Shown: positions 26,911 through 35,953 of the stretch, piece after piece
Layout of the letters: each line of letters starts with the position of its first letter
Numbering within the stretch: the stretch's first letter is position 1
DNA from: Bacteroidota bacterium
GTDB taxonomy: Bacteria > Bacteroidota > Bacteroidia > Chitinophagales > Chitinophagaceae
Assembly (NCBI GenBank): GCA_016183765.1
Contig: JACPEA010000001.1
Coordinates: 1-64,000, forward strand
DNA length: 64,000 bases
Reading direction: 5' to 3'
The notes under the pieces: generated by a model
What the model was told of the DNA's origin: nothing
What the model saw: only the letters and a program-made list of their open reading frames with translations
The model's database searches: none
Made by a program: the position numbers and the translations under genes

Positions 26911-28161
26911 ATGACAGGTTATACGTATACAGTTGTGGACCGTTTTATGCGTTATGTACAGGTGGATACCCAGAGTGATCCGATGAGCGATACCCATCCG
27001 AGTTCGGCCAGGCAGAAAGATCTGGCGGCACTGTTGGTCCGGGAATTGATCGATATGGGAATCAGCGATGCGCAGATGGATGCATATGGTTACGTGTACG
27101 CCACGATACCGGCCACATCTCCTAAAAACGTTCCTCTGCTCTGTTTCTGCAGTCATGTGGATACGGCACCTGATTGCAGCGGCACCCATGTAAAACCCAT
27201 ACTGCACAGCTCATACAATGGGGCTGATATGGTATTGCCGGATGATACCACACAGGTAATCCGTTTGTCCGATCACCCTTACCTGAAAGAACATATTGGC
27301 AACAGTATCATTACGGCCAGTGGTCTTACCCTGCTGGGCGCTGATGATAAGGCCGGTGTGGCAGAGATCATGGATATGGCGCATTACCTGGTAACGCATC
27401 CCGAGATCACCCATGGAACCATCCGCTTGTTGTTTACGCCGGATGAGGAAGTGGGAAGGGGTACTGCCAAACTTGACCTGGCAAAACTGGGCGCAGATTA
27501 CGCATACACATTGGATGGTGGAGAGCTGGGTACACTGGAGGATGAGACTTTTAGCGCAGATGGGGTAGTGATGGAAATACAGGGTGTGATCTCACATCCC
27601 GGTTATGCCAAAGGGAAAATGGTGAATGCAATGAAGATCGCCGGTGAGATATTGTCTGCGTTGCCCCAAACGGAATGGTCGCCGGAAACAACGGATAAGA
27701 AGCAGGGTTTTGTGCATCCGCTCCGGATAGGCGGATCGGCCGAAAAAGCAGTACTGGAATTCATCGTCCGCGATTTTGATACCCAACAGCTCACAGTGCA
27801 CGAAAATCGCCTGAAGCAACTGGCCGAAAAGGTATTGGCGGCTCACCCCAAAGCTACCCTGCATTTTTCAGTTCAGGAGCAATACCGGAATATGAAAGAA
27901 GTGCTCGATCAGCATCCGCACATCATCCAATATGCGGAAGAAGCGTACCGGCGGGTGGGACTGACCGTGATCAAAGAGCCGATCCGGGGTGGGACCGATG
28001 GCAGCAGGCTGAGTTTTATGGGATTGCCCTGTCCTAACCTGTTCACCGGTATGCAGGCTATTCACAGCAAACAGGAGTGGATCGGGGTGAGGGATATGGA
28101 GAAAGCGGTGGAAATGCTGGTGACGCTGGTCCAGGTATGGGAAGAGAAAGCAGGTGTTTAG
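26911..28161 (+). CDS. pepT: Peptidase T (aminotripeptidase)
   Basis: 416 residues. The M20 metallopeptidase motifs are in place: FCSHVDTAP (zinc His82, catalytic Asp84), GADDKAGVAEI (bridging Asp145 or Asp146), TPDEEVGRG (Glu179-Glu180, general base and ligand), LDGGELG (metal Asp) and the C-terminal NLFTGMQAIHS with the last zinc histidine. The dimerisation lid lies about 210-320. It removes the N-terminal residue of tripeptides in the cytosol. The length is normal and no residue is missing. Confidence 0.95.
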   Translation: MTGYTYTVVDRFMRYVQVDTQSDPMSDTHPSSARQKDLAALLVRELIDMGISDAQMDAYGYVYATIPATSPKNVPLLCFCSHVDTAPDCSGTHVKPILHSSYNGADMVLPDDTTQVIRLSDHPYLKEHIGNSIITASGLTLLGADDKAGVAEIMDMAHYLVTHPEITHGTIRLLFTPDEEVGRGTAKLDLAKLGADYAYTLDGGELGTLEDETFSADGVVMEIQGVISHPGYAKGKMVNAMKIAGEILSALPQTEWSPETTDKKQGFVHPLRIGGSAEKAVLEFIVRDFDTQQLTVHENRLKQLAEKVLAAHPKATLHFSVQEQYRNMKEVLDQHPHIIQYAEEAYRRVGLTVIKEPIRGGTDGSRLSFMGLPCPNLFTGMQAIHSKQEWIGVRDMEKAVEMLVTLVQVWEEKAGV

Positions 28162-28283
28162 CCGAGGCTGCTGTAAAACGGGGATTACTGGCCCTGTGTA
28201 ATAATTTGGGTTCTGCGTGTAATATTCGGTTACATCTTGCTACTAACCTTTTATAATACGTATCTTACCTAAAATTAATTGTT

Positions 28284-29213
28284 ATGAGCTTTCTTGCAGA
28301 ATACTGGTGGATATTGGTAGCCTTGCTGATCCTGTTCACCGGCCTGGTTACGGTGAACCAGGGAACCATTGCGGTGATCACCCTGTTTGGAAAATACCGC
28401 CGCGTTTTACGCCCCGGATTGAATTTTAAGATACCGCTGGTAGAGCAGGTGTTCAAGACCGTGAGCATCCAGAACCGTTCGGTGGAACTGGAGTTTCAGG
28501 CGGTTACGCTTGACCAGGCCAATGTGTATTTCAAAAGCATGTTACTGTACTCGGTGATCAACCAGGAAGAAGAGACCATCAAGAACGTGGCTTTCAAGTT
28601 CATCAGCGAGAAAGACCTGATGCAAGCCCTGATCAGGACCGTAGAGGGCAGTATCCGGGGTTTCGTGGCTACCAAAAAGCAGGCAGAGATCCTGTTACTG
28701 CGCCGGGAGATCGTTGAGTTTGTAAAAGAACAGATCGACCAGTCGCTGGAAAGCTGGGGTTACCATTTACAGGACCTGCAGATCAACGATATCACGTTCG
28801 ACCAGCTCATCATGGAGAGTATGAGCAAAGTGGTGGCCAGTAATAACCTGAAAGCTGCTGCCGAGAATGAAGGCCAGGCACTGCTCATCACCAAGACCAA
28901 AGCTGCTGAAGCAGAGGGTAATGCCATCAAGATATCGGCCAATGCCGAAAAAGAAGCGGCCCGTTTGCGCGGACAGGGTGTGGCTTTGTTCCGCGAGGAA
29001 GTGGCCAAAGGTATGAGCCAGGCCGCTGAACAGATGAAACAGGCCAACCTTGATACAAATGTCATCCTGTTCAGCATGTGGACAGAAGCCATCAAGAATT
29101 TTGCAGAAGTGGGCAAGGGTAATATCATCTTCCTGGATGGCAGTCCGGAAGGCATGGAGAATAACATGCGCCAGATCATGGCTATGATGAAGATGAAGGA
29201 GGCAGCTAGGTGA
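28284..29213 (+). CDS. SPFH domain (stomatin/prohibitin-like) membrane protein
   Basis: 309 residues. An N-terminal membrane helix (about 8-25) precedes an SPFH domain (about 28-190, with GLNFKIPLVEQVFKTVSIQNRSVELEFQ) and an alanine- and glutamate-rich coiled coil (about 190-260, AAAENEGQALLITKTKAAEAEG). These proteins form large membrane rings or microdomains. The E. coli counterpart would be HflK/HflC or QmcA; the partner NfeD-type protein is not adjacent. A tandem nonamer repeat and a terminator follow before the ExbB gene. Confidence 0.88.
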   Translation: MSFLAEYWWILVALLILFTGLVTVNQGTIAVITLFGKYRRVLRPGLNFKIPLVEQVFKTVSIQNRSVELEFQAVTLDQANVYFKSMLLYSVINQEEETIKNVAFKFISEKDLMQALIRTVEGSIRGFVATKKQAEILLLRREIVEFVKEQIDQSLESWGYHLQDLQINDITFDQLIMESMSKVVASNNLKAAAENEGQALLITKTKAAEAEGNAIKISANAEKEAARLRGQGVALFREEVAKGMSQAAEQMKQANLDTNVILFSMWTEAIKNFAEVGKGNIIFLDGSPEGMENNMRQIMAMMKMKEAAR

Positions 29214-29220
29214 TGGGGGA

Positions 29221-29255
29221 GTTAAAGAGGTTAAAATGGTTAAAGAGGTTAAAAG
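29221..29255. repeat. Tandem nonamer repeat (GTTAAARNG)
   Basis: Four head-to-tail units, GTTAAAGAG, GTTAAAATG, GTTAAAGAG and GTTAAAAGAG, begin eight bases after the stop codon of the SPFH gene. They look like the local heptamer repeats with two extra bases. Confidence 0.7.
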
Positions 29256-29278
29256 AGGGGAATAGTTGATAATGTTAT

Positions 29279-29305
29279 AGTGGCTGTTTAGTACAGCCAC
29301 TTTTT
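29279..29305 (+). terminator. Terminator after the SPFH gene
   Basis: AGTGGCTGT (29279-29287) pairs with ACAGCCACT (29293-29301), followed by TTTT. Confidence 0.75.
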
Positions 29306-29420
29306 GTTGCCCATATGTGTAAAAGCTTTCCTAAAAAGCAGCCGGATGGCATATTTATTCACAACCATACTGTTCTTTTGTAGAAGCATCTAATTTTAGC
29401 TTCACCTAAACTTATTACAG

Positions 29421-30104
29421 ATGTTCGATCTGCTCCAGGTAGATACCCTTCAGAAAGCGGCGGCGGCCATACCGGCAGCGGCGGAAAAAATATCCTTATG
29501 GGCACTTTTGGAAAAAGGCGGATGGATCATGTATCCGCTGTACCTGCTGTTCGTAGGTGCCGTGTTCGTATTCATAGAACGCCTGATCGCCATCCGGAAA
29601 GCTTCCCGTATTGAAGCTAATTTTATGAACATTATCCGCGATAATATCATCAGTGGCAATGTGGCGGCGGCCCGTAACCTGGCAAAGAACACGAATAACC
29701 CGGTGGCCCGCATGATCGATAAGGGACTGCAGCGTATCGGCAAACCCATCGATGCCATCGAAAAAAGCATGGAAAATGTGGGTAAACTGGAAATGTATAC
29801 CATGGAGAAAAACCTCTCCATCCTTTCGCTGATCGCCGGTATTGCACCTATGTTCGGTTTTCTCGGAACCATTGTGGGTATGATACAGCTGTTCTACGGT
29901 ATCGCCAGTTCGGGACAGTTCACGCTGAACGATATTGCCGGCGGTATTTATGTAAAAATGATTACATCCGGTACCGGCCTGATCATTGGTTTGCTGGCGT
30001 ATATCGGTCATAACGCATTAACCACCCAGATCGATAAGACGGCCAATAAGATGGAAGCGGCCAGCGCAGAGTTTATGGATATTTTGCAGGAACCTACACA
30101 CTAA
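29421..30104 (+). CDS. MotA/TolQ/ExbB family proton channel protein
   Basis: 227 residues. Three membrane helices (about 33-52, 133-158, 178-200) surround a cytosolic loop, with the family signature APMFGFLGTIVGMIQLF and the last helix ITSGTGLIIGLLAYIGHNALT. It forms the pentameric stator part of a proton-driven motor with the ExbD/TolR protein encoded 11 bases downstream. It could energise TonB for the two receptors in this window or form a Tol-type system; no tonB, tolA or tolB gene is nearby. A near-match to the -7 element (TAATTTTA, 29391-29398) lies upstream. Confidence 0.9.
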   Translation: MFDLLQVDTLQKAAAAIPAAAEKISLWALLEKGGWIMYPLYLLFVGAVFVFIERLIAIRKASRIEANFMNIIRDNIISGNVAAARNLAKNTNNPVARMIDKGLQRIGKPIDAIEKSMENVGKLEMYTMEKNLSILSLIAGIAPMFGFLGTIVGMIQLFYGIASSGQFTLNDIAGGIYVKMITSGTGLIIGLLAYIGHNALTTQIDKTANKMEAASAEFMDILQEPTH

Positions 30105-30115
30105 TTAATAGTCAC

Positions 30116-30520
30116 ATGAATATCAGGAAACGATTAAAGTCTCATCCCGAAGTACACACCGGCGCGCTGAACGATATCCTGTTCATCCTGCTGTTGTTCT
30201 TCCTGATCGTTTCTACCCTGGCCAATCCCAATGTGATCAAGGTCTCCAATCCCAAAGCCAAAAGTGACACCAAATCGAAGCAGACGGTTGTAATTACGGT
30301 AGACAAAGACCAACATTTGTTCCTGGCCCAGAAGCCCATTACCATTGAAGCTCTGGAAGAGGAGTTGAAAAACTACCTGGCCAAAGAAACCGATAAACCT
30401 TCGGTAGTGATCAATGGTGATAGTACCGCGCATCTTGGTACCGCTATCCGTGTGATGCAGGTGATCAAGAAATTAGGCGCAACCCCGGTGATGGCGGTGG
30501 ATAATGGCGGCCAGAAATAG
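30116..30520 (+). CDS. ExbD/TolR family biopolymer transport protein
   Basis: 134 residues: a short basic cytosolic start, a single membrane helix (about 18-38, LNDILFILLLFFLIVSTLA) with the essential proton-carrying Asp20, and a periplasmic domain (about 45-134) ending MQVIKKLGATPVMAVDNGG, as in ExbD/TolR. It is the partner of the ExbB-type protein directly upstream. Bacteroidota often encode two ExbD proteins after ExbB; here there is only one. The gene converges with prmC with a 52-base gap and no clear terminator. Confidence 0.9.
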   Translation: MNIRKRLKSHPEVHTGALNDILFILLLFFLIVSTLANPNVIKVSNPKAKSDTKSKQTVVITVDKDQHLFLAQKPITIEALEEELKNYLAKETDKPSVVINGDSTAHLGTAIRVMQVIKKLGATPVMAVDNGGQK

Positions 30521-30572
30521 GAACCAGGTTTGCTCATGCCATAATGTGGTAACAACAGTTTTACAGTGGTGT

Positions 30573-31433
30573 CTACAGCCAGGCTTTGATCATCCGGTCT
30601 TTTCCCTGCAGGTCTTTTCTGAGTTCGGTTGTATAACCTTCCTGTTCGTACAGTGAAACGGTTACTTTTCCCAACGCCTCATTGATCTCTAAAAAGATGG
30701 CGCCGCCCTTGCCAAGGTGAGTTTTGCCAAAAGCAGCTATTTTCCGATAAAAGATCAGCGCATCTTCATCCTGTACAAACAAGGCAACTGAGGGCTCAAA
30801 ATCCAGCACATGTTTTGCCATAGCCGATTGCTCTGATTGTTTGACATAGGGTGGATTACTAACGATCACATCGAATACCGGCAATGCTGGCCAGTTGCGT
30901 TCCTCCAAAAAGTTGAGTTGTTGAAAATGGATATCTGCAGTAAGTGTGGCTGCGTTTTTTCTGGCAACAGACAGGGCGGCCTCACTGATATCTATGGAGC
31001 TAACCTGGTGATGCTGTAATTTCTTTTTTAGGGCGATTGGAATACAACCGCTGCCGCTGCCTATATCCAGGATGCTGCGCGTTCTTTGTTCTTTGTCCTG
31101 CCTGCCATATTCGGTCACGATCCATTCTACCAGTTCTTCCGTCTCAGGCCTCGGTATCAAAACGGATTCGTCCACAAAAAAACGCATACCGGCAAACCAT
31201 GCTTCGCCAAGTACATACTGAACGGGCCGATGGGTTTGCAATTCTGCAATGATCTGTTGCAGGCGGGTAACCTGTTCTTCCGGCAGAGTAGCCTGTTTGT
31301 TGATCAGCCGGTCGATCCTTTTTTGGCCGGTGACCTGTTCCAATACCCAATCGCAGATATTGGCCGCTTCGCGGTCATCGTACAATAAAGCCAGTTTGAC
31401 AAGGGTGTCTGTTTGTGCCTGGATAAGGGTCAT
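30573..31433 (-). CDS. prmC: Peptide chain release factor N5-glutamine methyltransferase
   Basis: 286 residues. The SAM motif is LDIGSGSGC (122-130) and the catalytic motif is NPPY (183-186), preceded by IPRPETEELVEW, the PrmC signature. It methylates the glutamine of the GGQ motif in RF1 and RF2. The helical N-terminal domain that holds the release factor is present. It is divergent from ribD, with only 42 bases between the starts. Confidence 0.95.
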   Translation of the reverse strand: MTLIQAQTDTLVKLALLYDDREAANICDWVLEQVTGQKRIDRLINKQATLPEEQVTRLQQIIAELQTHRPVQYVLGEAWFAGMRFFVDESVLIPRPETEELVEWIVTEYGRQDKEQRTRSILDIGSGSGCIPIALKKKLQHHQVSSIDISEAALSVARKNAATLTADIHFQQLNFLEERNWPALPVFDVIVSNPPYVKQSEQSAMAKHVLDFEPSVALFVQDEDALIFYRKIAAFGKTHLGKGGAIFLEINEALGKVTVSLYEQEGYTTELRKDLQGKDRMIKAWL

Positions 31434-31457
31434 ACTGCAATGTTAGCACCATTTGGT

Positions 31458-31465
31458 TATTTTTG
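31458..31465 (+). promoter_or_regulatory. -7 promoter element of ribD
   Basis: TATTTTTG, a full TAnnTTTG match ending ten bases before ATG 31476. The predicted leader to that ATG is about seven bases. Confidence 0.5.
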
Positions 31466-31475
31466 TCCATTCTCT

Positions 31476-32543
31476 ATGCAGGATAATCACCAGATGTATA
31501 TGCACCGTTGCCTGGAACTGGCCCGGATAGGGGCAGGTTCCGTAGCTCCCAACCCCATGGTGGGGGCTGTACTGGTGTATGAAAACCGTATCATCGGTGA
31601 AGGGTATCACCGGCAATATGGGGGGCCGCATGCAGAAGTGAACTGTATCGATAGTGTTAAAGGAGAGGACCTGTCGCTGATCCCATTAGCAACCCTGTAT
31701 GTATCGCTGGAGCCCTGCACCCATTTTGGTAAAACGCCCCCCTGCAGCGATCTCATCATACGCAATAAGATACCCAAAGTAGTGGTAGGGTGCCGTGACC
31801 CTTTTCCGGAAGTGGATGGTAAGGGCATTGAAAAACTACGCCGGGCAGGGGTGCAAGTGATTTATGGGGTGCTGGAACAGGATTGTCTTGACCTGAACCG
31901 CAGGTTCTTCACTTTTGTAACGGCCAGGCGGCCTTATATTATTTTAAAATGGGCGCAAACTGCCGATGGATTTATTGCGGGGGATGGCAAAGACCGTTTG
32001 CTGATCAGTAACGATTATACCAACCGCCTGGTACACCAATGGCGCAGTGAGGAAGCGGCGATACTGGTTGGAACCGATACAGCTTTGCAGGATGATCCTT
32101 CTTTGAACAACCGGCTATGGACAGGGAACAGCCCGGTGAGAATGGTGATAGACCGAAACCTGCGTTTACCTGCCAGCCTGCAACTTTTTGATCAGCAGCA
32201 AAAGACCATTGTGATCAATACGGTGAAGGCGGAGGAGAAAAAAAATCTCAGTTACCACAAGATCCCTGCCGCAGCGGATACCGTTGAGGCTGTATTGTCC
32301 ATAGCTTTTCAGGAAAATCTGCAAAGTATCCTGGTAGAGGGTGGTGCCGGCTTGCTGCAATCTTTTATTGATAAAGGTCTCTGGGATGAAGCCCGTATTA
32401 TCACCAACCCGCTACTCACCATAACGAAAGGCCTGCTATCACCTGCATTAAAAGAATATCTGCCTACAAAAACGGAAAAAATTGGAACAGATACCCTATC
32501 GATTTACACCAGTATCCAGCATCCAGCATCCAGTAACAACTAA
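31476..32543 (+). CDS. ribD: Riboflavin biosynthesis deaminase/reductase
   Basis: 355 residues from ATG 31476; ATG 31494 is an alternative. The N-terminal deaminase has HAE (His52, Glu54) and the zinc cysteines in PCTHFGKTPPC (Cys81, Cys90). The C-terminal NADPH reductase (about 145-350) has LKWAQTADGFIA, RSEEAAILVGTDT and EGGAGLLQSF. It carries out steps two and three of riboflavin synthesis. Other rib genes are not adjacent. It starts a run of three same-strand genes with the DMT transporter (11 bases later) and YigZ. Confidence 0.95.
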   Translation: MQDNHQMYMHRCLELARIGAGSVAPNPMVGAVLVYENRIIGEGYHRQYGGPHAEVNCIDSVKGEDLSLIPLATLYVSLEPCTHFGKTPPCSDLIIRNKIPKVVVGCRDPFPEVDGKGIEKLRRAGVQVIYGVLEQDCLDLNRRFFTFVTARRPYIILKWAQTADGFIAGDGKDRLLISNDYTNRLVHQWRSEEAAILVGTDTALQDDPSLNNRLWTGNSPVRMVIDRNLRLPASLQLFDQQQKTIVINTVKAEEKKNLSYHKIPAAADTVEAVLSIAFQENLQSILVEGGAGLLQSFIDKGLWDEARIITNPLLTITKGLLSPALKEYLPTKTEKIGTDTLSIYTSIQHPASSNN

Positions 32544-32554
32544 CCTATTCCATC

Positions 32555-33448
32555 ATGTTCTACCTCATCGGCAGTATCGTACTCACCAGTTATCTAACAT
32601 TGGCTTTTAAGGTCTGTGAGCGTTACCGGGTAAGTATTTTCCAGGCCATCGTATTCAATTATATCACCTGCGTGATTACAGGCTCCGTGTTCAATGGGTC
32701 TTTTCCTATTAATGAAGAAGTGGTGCAGACGCCCTGGTTCCACTGGGCCCTGGTAATGGGTGTATTATTCGTTTCCATTTTTAACGTGGTAGGCCTTACG
32801 GCTCAGAAGATCGGTGTGGCAGTGGCTTCCGTGGCCAATAAATTATCATTGATCATACCCGTTGTGCTATCGGTCTACCTGTACAGGGAAACGGTGGCCG
32901 GTTGGAAGCTGGCAGGGGTATTACTGGCGCTGGTAGCGGTGGTACTGACCTGTTACCCAACCCGGAAACCATCGGGTAGTGACACATATCCATCACATAA
33001 AAAATGGGAATACCTGTTGCCATTGATCCTTTTTATCGGCAGCGGTTTGCTGGATGCATTGATCAATCATGTACAGAAGACCTATGTAACGGATGAGAAC
33101 TACAATGCTTACCTGATCAGTGGATTTGTTTCGGCAGGATCGATAGGTATTACGGTATTACTGGTACAATATGTCCGGGGCAAACAGGTGTTCTCTTACA
33201 GGAACGTGCTGGCAGGCATATTGATCGGCATTCCGAACTATTTTTCCATCTGGTGCCTGGTACGATTCCTGAAAGAGAGTCCCTGGCAAAGCAGTGCCAG
33301 CATACCGGTAAACAATATGGGTATTGTACTCTTCAGTTCAGTGGTGGCCTGGTTACTGTTTAAAGAAAAATTATCCAAATGGAACTGGGCGGGTATCGCG
33401 TTATCTTTGCTGGCCATTTACCTGATCGCATTTGGTGATTCCTTATGA
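32555..33448 (+). CDS. EamA/DMT family transporter
   Basis: 297 residues with about ten hydrophobic helices arranged as two five-helix halves, the drug/metabolite transporter plan; the first half contains SVANKLSLIIPVVLSVYLY, typical of EamA domains, and the second VVAWLLFKEKLSKWNWAGIAL. The substrate is unknown. It overlaps the following YigZ gene by four bases (ATGA at 33445-33448), so the two are coupled. Placement after ribD might suggest a cofactor-related cargo, but this is only positional. Confidence 0.85.
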   Translation: MFYLIGSIVLTSYLTLAFKVCERYRVSIFQAIVFNYITCVITGSVFNGSFPINEEVVQTPWFHWALVMGVLFVSIFNVVGLTAQKIGVAVASVANKLSLIIPVVLSVYLYRETVAGWKLAGVLLALVAVVLTCYPTRKPSGSDTYPSHKKWEYLLPLILFIGSGLLDALINHVQKTYVTDENYNAYLISGFVSAGSIGITVLLVQYVRGKQVFSYRNVLAGILIGIPNYFSIWCLVRFLKESPWQSSASIPVNNMGIVLFSSVVAWLLFKEKLSKWNWAGIALSLLAIYLIAFGDSL

Positions 33449-34059
33449 GTGAACCTGATTATTTCCTGACCATCGAAAAAACGGCAATGGCCGAGTACAA
33501 AGACCGGGGCAGCAAGTTCCTGGCTTTTGCCTACCCGGTACAGACACTGGAAGATTGTAAACAGAACCTGCTGCTACTGAAAAAAGAGCACCCCAAGGCC
33601 GTGCATCACTGTTTTGCCTATCGGCTGGGTTGGGAGGGAAACCAGTTCCGGGTGAGCGATGATGGAGAACCCTCGGGAACAGCGGGGCGGCCCATTTTAG
33701 GGCAGATCGATAGCAAACAACTCACCAATATACAGGTAATTGTAGTGCGATATTTCGGAGGTACTTTACTGGGTGTTCCGGGATTGATACAGGCTTACAA
33801 ATCAGCTACTGCCATGGCGCTGCAACTGATACCGATCGTACAAAAACCAATAGAGGTATTATACGAACTGCATTTTGATTATACCCTGATGAATGATGTG
33901 ATGATGGTGGTAAAACAAACCGGCTGCAGCATCGCATCCCAGGAAATGCAGTTGTTCTGCCTGCTCCGGATCGGTGTTCCCAAAGCCCGCCTGGAGGAAG
34001 TGCTGTATAAACTTAATGATATCCGCGGCGTAGAAATATTACCCGTGATAAAAAAATAA
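33445..34059 (+). CDS. YigZ/IMPACT family protein
   Basis: 204 residues. The N-terminal UPF0029/Impact domain has YKDRGSKFLAFAYPV, a conserved histidine pair in AVHHCFAYRLG, DDGEPSGTAGRPIL and VVRYFGGTLLGVPGLIQAY; the C-terminal DUF1949 domain (about 140-200) follows. Family members are linked to translation control in eukaryotes, but the bacterial role is not settled. The start overlaps the transporter gene by four bases. It converges with the ydcF-like gene with only nine bases between stops. Confidence 0.9.
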   Translation: MSEPDYFLTIEKTAMAEYKDRGSKFLAFAYPVQTLEDCKQNLLLLKKEHPKAVHHCFAYRLGWEGNQFRVSDDGEPSGTAGRPILGQIDSKQLTNIQVIVVRYFGGTLLGVPGLIQAYKSATAMALQLIPIVQKPIEVLYELHFDYTLMNDVMMVVKQTGCSIASQEMQLFCLLRIGVPKARLEEVLYKLNDIRGVEILPVIKK

Positions 34060-34068
34060 AAATATCAC

Positions 34069-34827
34069 TCAGGCTTTGCCAGTGAGTTTGTATACGTAAA
34101 GTCCTACAATCTCCTTGATCAGGAATGACCAGTCAGCTAACAGGCTTCCATCAGGTATCAGTATATTGCCTATCGTTTCCCGTAAAGGGATCTCTCTGTA
34201 ATCGCAGGGGAAGGGCAGCACCTGGAACCGGGCATTGTTGAATACACTCAAAGAACGTTTCATGTGCTGCGCAGAAGTGATCAATACAAAGGGAGGCTGT
34301 AAGTGCAAAGAATCTGTCAGTTGTTTGGTATATACCGCATTTTCATAGGTGTTCCTGGAACGGCTTTCCATGATGATATCTTCGGCTTTCACACCATTGG
34401 CAACCAGTTGCGCCTGCAGATAAACGGATTCCGCCGGCTCTTTCTGAAGCAAACTTCCGGTTCCCCCGGTTACGATGATCTTTTTGATGATACCCTGGTG
34501 ATACAAATTGGCGGTCTGGATAAAACGGTCGGCGCTGGTTCCAAAATAGCCCCTGTCGTTTTTGTCGTAGCCAGCCATGCCTCCTAACAAGATACCTGCT
34601 TCATAGCTTTTGTTAGCAGGCAGGTCCACCGGTGCTGGTTGCCAGGCAAGATTGGCTTTCCGGTGTAAATAAGGATTGGTGAAGACGACCGCAATCAACA
34701 TCGCCATGATCCCCAGGTTCTTTTTCCATTTTGCATTATGGATAACCAGTCTTAGTAACAGCAACAGTACGATCCACCAGAAAGGGATGAGCAGGAAGTA
34801 CAAAACTTTGGACAGGACAAAAAACAT
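34069..34827 (-). CDS. YdcF/ElyC/SanA family membrane protein (DUF218)
   Basis: 252 residues. Two N-terminal membrane helices (about 5-25 and 36-52) precede a DUF218 domain (about 75-225) with GILLGGMAGYD, RFIQTANLYHQGIIKKIIVTGG and ESRSRNTYENAVYT, the conserved residues of this fold. E. coli ElyC and SanA affect envelope integrity, but the chemistry is unknown. It is a single-gene unit; the sequence TATCTTTT upstream (rev strand, about 34844-34851) resembles the promoter element. Confidence 0.85.
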   Translation of the reverse strand: MFFVLSKVLYFLLIPFWWIVLLLLLRLVIHNAKWKKNLGIMAMLIAVVFTNPYLHRKANLAWQPAPVDLPANKSYEAGILLGGMAGYDKNDRGYFGTSADRFIQTANLYHQGIIKKIIVTGGTGSLLQKEPAESVYLQAQLVANGVKAEDIIMESRSRNTYENAVYTKQLTDSLHLQPPFVLITSAQHMKRSLSVFNNARFQVLPFPCDYREIPLRETIGNILIPDGSLLADWSFLIKEIVGLYVYKLTGKA

Positions 34828-34872
34828 ACACCGTGTTTTGGAAAAGATAGCATATTCTTACCAGAATAACAG

Positions 34873-34913
34873 AACCGCGTTATTGCGTTACACCTGATCG
34901 CAAAGACGCGGTT
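34873..34913 (-). terminator. Hairpin downstream of the hydroxyacyl-CoA dehydrogenase gene
   Basis: AACCGCGT (34873-34880) pairs with ACGCGGTT (34906-34913), continued inward by TTGCG / CGCAA. The T run on the reverse strand is weak. Confidence 0.5.
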
Positions 34914-34928
34914 TTATTCGGGTGAACC

Positions 34929-35825
34929 TTATTTTGTGAAAGCTTTACTCACCACCAGCTCTTTGCTGCCCGCTGTATAACTGTAGAATCCTTCCCCGCT
35001 CTTCACCCCAAGTTTGCCGGCAGTTACCATATTCACGAGTAAAGGGCAGGGGGCGTATTTGGGATTTCCGAATCCCTGGTGTAATACGTTCAGGATACTC
35101 AGGCATACATCCAGGCCAATAAAATCAGCTAACTGCAGGGGACCCATGGGATGCGCCATGCCAAGTTTCATCACGGTATCGATCGCTTCAACACCAGCCA
35201 CATTTTCATACAGGCTGTAAATGGCTTCGTTGATCATCGGCATCAATATCCGGTTTGCAATAAAACCGGGGTAATCATTCACCACACAGGGAATCTTACC
35301 CAGTTCCTTACTCAGGCTCACAATGCTATCCGACACTTCTTTTTGGGTAGCATAGCCATTGATGATCTCCACCAGCTTCATGACAGGAACAGGGTTCATA
35401 AAATGCATCCCGATCACTTTCTCCGGACGCTGTGTGGCCGCAGCTATCTTTGTGATGGAAATAGAAGAAGTATTGGTGGCAAGTATGGTATGCGCTGGTG
35501 CGGCTTCGTCCAGCTGTGCAAAAATTTTAAGTTTCAGCTCCACATTTTCTGTGGCGGCTTCCACTACCAGGTCGGCATGCGCTACGCCCCTTGTCAGGTC
35601 ACTTTGGGTGGTTAGGTTGGCCAATGCCTGTTTTTTCTGTTCAGCGGTAAGTGTGCCCTTGGTCACCTGCCTTTCCAGGTTTTTTTCGATGGTCTGCATC
35701 GCTTTTTCCAGCTGCATCACATTTACATCCACCAGTGTAACCGTAAATCCTGACTGGGCAAATACATGGGCGATCCCATTTCCCATGGTGCCCGCACCGA
35801 TAACGGTGATATTTTTCAATGACAT
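34929..35825 (-). CDS. 3-hydroxybutyryl-CoA dehydrogenase (3-hydroxyacyl-CoA dehydrogenase family)
   Basis: 298 residues. The NAD-binding start VIGAGTMGNGIAHVFAQSGF is classical; NTSSISIT and GMHFMNPVPVMKLVEII hold the catalytic Ser and His, and PGFIANRILMPMINEA and MAHPMGPLQLADFIGLD complete the family signature. It interconverts acetoacetyl-CoA and 3-hydroxybutyryl-CoA or acts in beta-oxidation; which one is not decided by sequence. No thiolase or crotonase gene is adjacent. It has a full -7 element upstream. Confidence 0.92.
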   Translation of the reverse strand: MSLKNITVIGAGTMGNGIAHVFAQSGFTVTLVDVNVMQLEKAMQTIEKNLERQVTKGTLTAEQKKQALANLTTQSDLTRGVAHADLVVEAATENVELKLKIFAQLDEAAPAHTILATNTSSISITKIAAATQRPEKVIGMHFMNPVPVMKLVEIINGYATQKEVSDSIVSLSKELGKIPCVVNDYPGFIANRILMPMINEAIYSLYENVAGVEAIDTVMKLGMAHPMGPLQLADFIGLDVCLSILNVLHQGFGNPKYAPCPLLVNMVTAGKLGVKSGEGFYSYTAGSKELVVSKAFTK

Positions 35826-35857
35826 GCTAATAGGTTTGGTTTGGCAATCGTTTCAGG

Positions 35858-35865
35858 CAAAGGTA
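35858..35865 (-). promoter_or_regulatory. -7 promoter element of the dehydrogenase gene
   Basis: The reverse strand reads TACCTTTG, a full TAnnTTTG match 33 bases before ATG 35825. Confidence 0.55.
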
Positions 35866-35953
35866 AAAGGCCCGAAATACATATCAGGGGTTTATCTGAA
35901 AAGAATTTAAGGCGTAGTGCATTGGCATACACTCACCAAACCCCGGTTCAGCT

